Source of the DNA: an uncultured Geobacteraceae bacterium
GTDB taxonomy: Bacteria; Desulfobacterota; Desulfuromonadia; Geobacterales; Pseudopelobacteraceae
Length of the DNA: 64,000 nt
NCBI GenBank assembly: GCA_903901875.1
Contig: CAIUSO010000091.1
Span: forward strand, 1 to 64,000
Reading direction: 5' to 3'
Below, piece by piece: positions 61,207-64,000 of the stretch. The translations under genes were made by a program, and so were the position numbers. The notes below the pieces were generated by a model that searched no databases, was not told the DNA's origin, and saw only the letters and a program-made list of their open reading frames with translations. The first letter of the stretch is position 1. Every line of letters starts with the position of its first letter.

Positions 61207-61581
61207 ATGAGCAACCAGAAACCGGGAATCAAATTCAAGTACGTATTTAATTATGCCTATAACCCCACCTACGTCAACGGGGCCCAGGGAGGTTTCTCTC
61301 CCCGGGGGGAAATGGTGATCAATTTTTATCTTGAGCGCCAGCCACTGCCGAACAGCATTGCCTATGAAATCACCCCCGATGGGGCCATCGGCCGTGAAAC
61401 CGCCGCCGAACCGACCGATCTTGCCAGCAGCATGGTTCGATATATCGATACCGGTGTTGTCATGAGTTATGAAAACGCCCGTGAATTTCATGCCTGGATG
61501 GGAGAGAAACTGCGTGAGGTTGAAGAGATGCAGAGAGCCCGTGCCGAGTTTGAAGAGTCCCGTGGGGCAGGAACTGCGTAG
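61207..61581 (+). CDS. Small protein resembling DUF3467
   Basis: 124 residues from ATG at 61207 (AAAGGAGA upstream). FKYVFNYAYNPTYVNGAQGGFSPRGEMVINFYLERQPLP in order resembles the DUF3467 pattern (yaN.v.v..sp.e..ldF...), which begins with a beta strand carrying a conserved Asn. C-terminal helix with the EKLREVEEMQRARAEFEES segment. Function of the family is unknown. Confidence 0.6.
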   Translation: MSNQKPGIKFKYVFNYAYNPTYVNGAQGGFSPRGEMVINFYLERQPLPNSIAYEITPDGAIGRETAAEPTDLASSMVRYIDTGVVMSYENAREFHAWMGEKLREVEEMQRARAEFEESRGAGTA

Positions 61582-61611
61582 ATAACAAGCTTTCGTAATC
61601 CCCCCTCTTCT

Positions 61612-61735
61612 CTGTTGCAATCAAAATGACATTTAAAATCCTGACGTAGGGGCGTATGGCCATACGCCCTTATGCCATACGCCCCGATAGGACGACCATT
61701 GGTTTGCCAAATAGGTGTCGGCTTGATTGCAACAG
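61612..61735. mobile_element. MITE-like element, 124 bp, 13-bp terminal inverted repeats
   Basis: Ends are CTGTTGCAATCAA (61612-61624) and its exact complement TTGATTGCAACAG (61723-61735). Inside, 61650-61669 is a perfect 20-base palindrome (GGGCGTATGG plus CCATACGCCC), and CCATACGCCCC at 61675-61685 repeats its right arm, so the RNA or single strand can fold in alternative ways. No gene is inside. Located between a convergent pair of genes. Confidence 0.65.
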
Positions 61736-61739
61736 GGAA

Positions 61740-62594
61740 TTAGTTCCCCTTGGTTCCCAAGGGAGGTGACTGATCAGAGACCATCTTGTCCATCAATACC
61801 CAGTTCCGCTTGTACCCGAGGGGCGTGCCCCCATCTCTTCTGATCACATCGGTGACCTGCTTATCAATCCGCTCCTGGTCAGCCTTAAGAATTTGTATAA
61901 AGCGAAATCCGCACCGGACCCCTTCGGTATCCTGCTTTTCCCACACTGTTTCAGCCAAGGCACAAATTGGTCCCCCATGCTCTTCCAGGCCGATGAAAAA
62001 CATGGAAAGGGGAGTCGGCTTCTTCTCAGGTTTGCACAACAGCCCGGCACCACCGGCACTCAGGTCTATCTCCGTTTTCACCAGGGTAAGCCCCGGCAGG
62101 ACGGTGCTCTGTTTCTGGTAGTCAATGACCCGCTGCCACTCCCGGCGAAAATGGTCAAGGGGCAGGCTTCTGCACAGATGAAATATCGGTACCGTCAAAA
62201 GGGCACGGGAGTCCATACGGCGTTGAAACAGTTCCAAGGTGCCATGCATACGGAACCTGAACACATTCTCCGCGGAAACATCAATCAGATCGGCCAGCAC
62301 CTGAATACCGCTCCCCAGGGCCTCACTGGTCAGCTTATAGGTAACCACTCCCCCCTGCCCCACCTTAACTCCGTGACCACCATGCACCATCAGCAACTCC
62401 AGTTCGTCCTGACCACTGGCCGTAACAGTACCGCTCAGTGACTCATACACATCCCTGTTCCGCTCCTCAGACATATTGACCAGATAGACTCTCTGTCGCA
62501 AGGCAAAGTAACGACAGTAGTCGCTGATGCGAGAATGATTTGACATATATTGAAACTGTACCTCGTCTTCGTTAATAGAGAACAAACACCGCAC
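61740..62594 (-). CDS. PilZ-domain protein (YcgR-like)
   Basis: 284 residues from a GTG at 62594 (ATG at 62546 is an alternative). C-terminal PilZ domain: QRRMDSRALLTVPIFH with RxxxR (Arg126, Arg130) and TEIDLSAGGAG with D/NxSxxG (Asp177, Ser179, Gly182). The N-terminal 110 residues are the beta-barrel companion domain common in flagellar brake proteins (YVNMS-like, LTGTVTASGQD). Binds c-di-GMP and would pass it to motility or envelope targets. Its start is 72 bases after the kinase stop. Confidence 0.8.
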   Translation of the reverse strand: MRCLFSINEDEVQFQYMSNHSRISDYCRYFALRQRVYLVNMSEERNRDVYESLSGTVTASGQDELELLMVHGGHGVKVGQGGVVTYKLTSEALGSGIQVLADLIDVSAENVFRFRMHGTLELFQRRMDSRALLTVPIFHLCRSLPLDHFRREWQRVIDYQKQSTVLPGLTLVKTEIDLSAGGAGLLCKPEKKPTPLSMFFIGLEEHGGPICALAETVWEKQDTEGVRCGFRFIQILKADQERIDKQVTDVIRRDGGTPLGYKRNWVLMDKMVSDQSPPLGTKGN

Positions 62595-62666
62595 GCCATT
62601 CCTGCACCTCCGGTCAACCGGCCAACGGTGCCGACGGTGCCGACGGGAAATGGCCGTGTGGCGATT

Positions 62667-64000
62667 CTATGACTTCCCGTCAAGAATATCACGAATTTTC
62701 TGCAAAAGCACCCCCGGCAGGACCGGTTTTGCGACAAAAGGGACTCCGTAGTCAATACCAATCTTACCGCTGATAATGTCATGGGTGTAGCCACTGACAA
62801 AGCACCCTTTGATTCCGGGGCGCAGAGTACTGACGCTGTCCCACACCTGTTTTCCACTCATTTTCGGCATAATTGCATCAAGGAGCACCATATCGATATC
62901 CTCTCCCTTCCGGGAAAACAGTTCAACCGCCTCGGCACCGTCAAAAGCCTGAAGAACCGTATATCCGTTCTGTTCAAGAAAACTGGTGGTCAACTCCATC
63001 AGTGACACATCGTCCTCCGCCAGCAAAATGGTTTCACTGCCCCGGGGGGCATCCACTCCCCGTTCCGCACCATACACCGTTCCGGGAGCTCCCGGGTCAC
63101 TCAACGGCAGGTAGATGAAGAAGGTGGTCCCCTTTGCCGGTTCACTGACACAGCGAATAAATCCGTTGTGCTGAGCTATAATCCCATGGATCATTGAAAG
63201 ACCGAGGCCGGTTCCTCTCCCCTCCTCCTTTGTGGTAAAGAAGGGTTCAAAAATCCGGTCAATCGTTTCCTTTTCCATGCCCATACCGCTATCAGTAACC
63301 TGAATCACAGCATGATACCCAGGCTGCCCATAGCCAAACGGTGCCATGAAGCGGCCATCCAGATTTTTAGAAGAAACTGTAATACGCAGCGTCCCCCCTG
63401 ATGGCATGGCATCCCGCGCATTGGTGGCCAGATTCATGAGAACCTGCTGAATTTGGAGACGATCAACCGTCACAAATAATGGTGACGCGGGAAAAGCGGT
63501 CACAAGTTCGATATCTTCACCGATAACCCTCCGAAGAAAATTACAATTATCGGTAATCAGCCACTCGATATCGGTACGTTCCAGATTGAAGCTCTGTTTT
63601 CTGCTAAAGGCCAGCAACCCCCTGGTAAGTTCTGCCGCCCGTGTGGTAGCCTGCAAGATATGGGAAACGTGTTCATGGGACTTTCCATCGGGTAACTCCC
63701 GCATGAGCATATCTCCGTACCCCATAATCACGGAGAGCAGATTATTAAAATCATGGGCCACACCACCGGCAAGAAGGCCGATGGCCTCCATTTTATGGGC
63801 CTGCAGCAATTGATCCTGGAGGTGGGAGTGTTCTTCAACAACTCTGGTTTTTTCGGCAATTTCCGTTTCAAGAGAAATAGTCTGTTCCTCAAGACTGGCC
63901 TGGACCATTTCCCTCTCTTCAATTTCCTCTTCCAGCTCAATGGTTTTTTCCTGCAATGCATCCTGAATCTTCTGTCGTTCTCCTATCTCATGCTCCAGTT
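62667..64000 (-). CDS. Hybrid sensor histidine kinase (5' end beyond window)
   Basis: At least 444 residues visible and open to the right edge; the frame continues without a stop past 63956, so the true start lies outside. A coiled coil ([19 protein letters not shown]) leads to DHp [17 protein letters not shown] (H-box), N-box [29 protein letters not shown]2 box, then a receiver domain: [28 protein letters not shown] with acceptor Asp, PFVAKPV Lys. A receiver-ended kinase of the type common in Geobacter, with input domains to the right. Confidence 0.85.
   Translation of the reverse strand, partial: LEHEIGERQKIQDALQEKTIELEEEIEEREMVQASLEEQTISLETEIAEKTRVVEEHSHLQDQLLQAHKMEAIGLLAGGVAHDFNNLLSVIMGYGDMLMRELPDGKSHEHVSHILQATTRAAELTRGLLAFSRKQSFNLERTDIEWLITDNCNFLRRVIGEDIELVTAFPASPLFVTVDRLQIQQVLMNLATNARDAMPSGGTLRITVSSKNLDGRFMAPFGYGQPGYHAVIQVTDSGMGMEKETIDRIFEPFFTTKEEGRGTGLGLSMIHGIIAQHNGFIRCVSEPAKGTTFFIYLPLSDPGAPGTVYGAERGVDAPRGSETILLAEDDVSLMELTTSFLEQNGYTVLQAFDGAEAVELFSRKGEDIDMVLLDAIMPKMSGKQVWDSVSTLRPGIKGCFVSGYTHDIISGKIGIDYGVPFVAKPVLPGVLLQKIRDILDGKS

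Overview
The window joins two pieces of a Geobacter-like deltaproteobacterial chromosome (Desulfuromonadales). The host assignment is an inference from content: hopanoid genes hpnJ and hpnK, many HD-GYP, HDOD and PilZ signalling proteins, a polyphosphate:AMP phosphotransferase, an EF-G paralogue, and a run nadC-birA-coaX. Species cannot be fixed from sequence alone.

Bases 1 to about 35,036 are the right-hand part of a podovirus-type prophage, almost all on the minus strand. Read in the direction of transcription (right to left) it holds: a plus-strand XRE repressor with a divergent control region (33.6-34.3 kb); small early and excisionase-like genes (32.0-33.6 kb); a recombination and replication module (21.9-32.0 kb) with a RecB/Cas4-like nuclease, a RecT-like annealing protein, an SMC-like ATPase, an SF2 helicase, a VRR-NUC nuclease, a TOPRIM primase-helicase and a MazG-like protein; a non-coding 340-bp block full of TGTAATG repeats around a 50-bp alternating purine-pyrimidine tract, a candidate replication origin; a terminator with two micro-ORFs just ahead of the packaging genes; and a late operon (terminase, portal, Bbp19-like protein, scaffold, capsid, Bbp16-like cement protein, T7-like adaptor and nozzle, internal virion proteins, tail fibre). 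The head genes resemble the Bordetella phage BPP-1 group, while tail and internal-core genes follow the T7 plan. Integrase and lysis genes are not visible and would lie left of base 1. The right end is marked by the last 24 bases of a tRNA-Cys gene (35,013-35,036) with no 5' half, as expected for an attR site.

Bases 35.1-50 kb are ordinary host genes, mostly on the plus strand: an operator-controlled pair with an HDOD protein, nadC, birA, coaX, an EF-G paralogue, a SPOR-domain protein, a conserved unknown, an MglA-like GTPase, a cytidylate-kinase-like/BON fusion, a PHP phosphoesterase (minus), nth, a beta-hydroxyacid dehydrogenase, ruvC-ruvA and a GAF/HD-GYP protein. From 50 to 55.6 kb lie small exported proteins (Sel1, FlgO-like lipoprotein, PLD nuclease), a thioesterase, a response regulator with HD-GYP output, and two FlaG-like proteins. 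From 55.7 kb a minus-strand block holds a radical-SAM remnant, a polyP:AMP phosphotransferase, proC, a small EamA/SMR transporter, hpnK and hpnJ. The last part has a DUF3467-like protein, a 124-bp MITE-like element with 13-bp terminal inverted repeats, a PilZ protein and a hybrid histidine kinase cut by the window edge.

The best candidates for undescribed biology are the iteron/alternating-tract block at 21.58-21.89 kb, the micro-ORF/terminator leader at 20.88-21.0 kb, the 2151-residue virion protein with nuclease-toxin-like and HEVGH motifs, the 22-residue repeat protein at 32.0-32.4 kb, and the cysteine-rich early protein at 28.4-29.7 kb.
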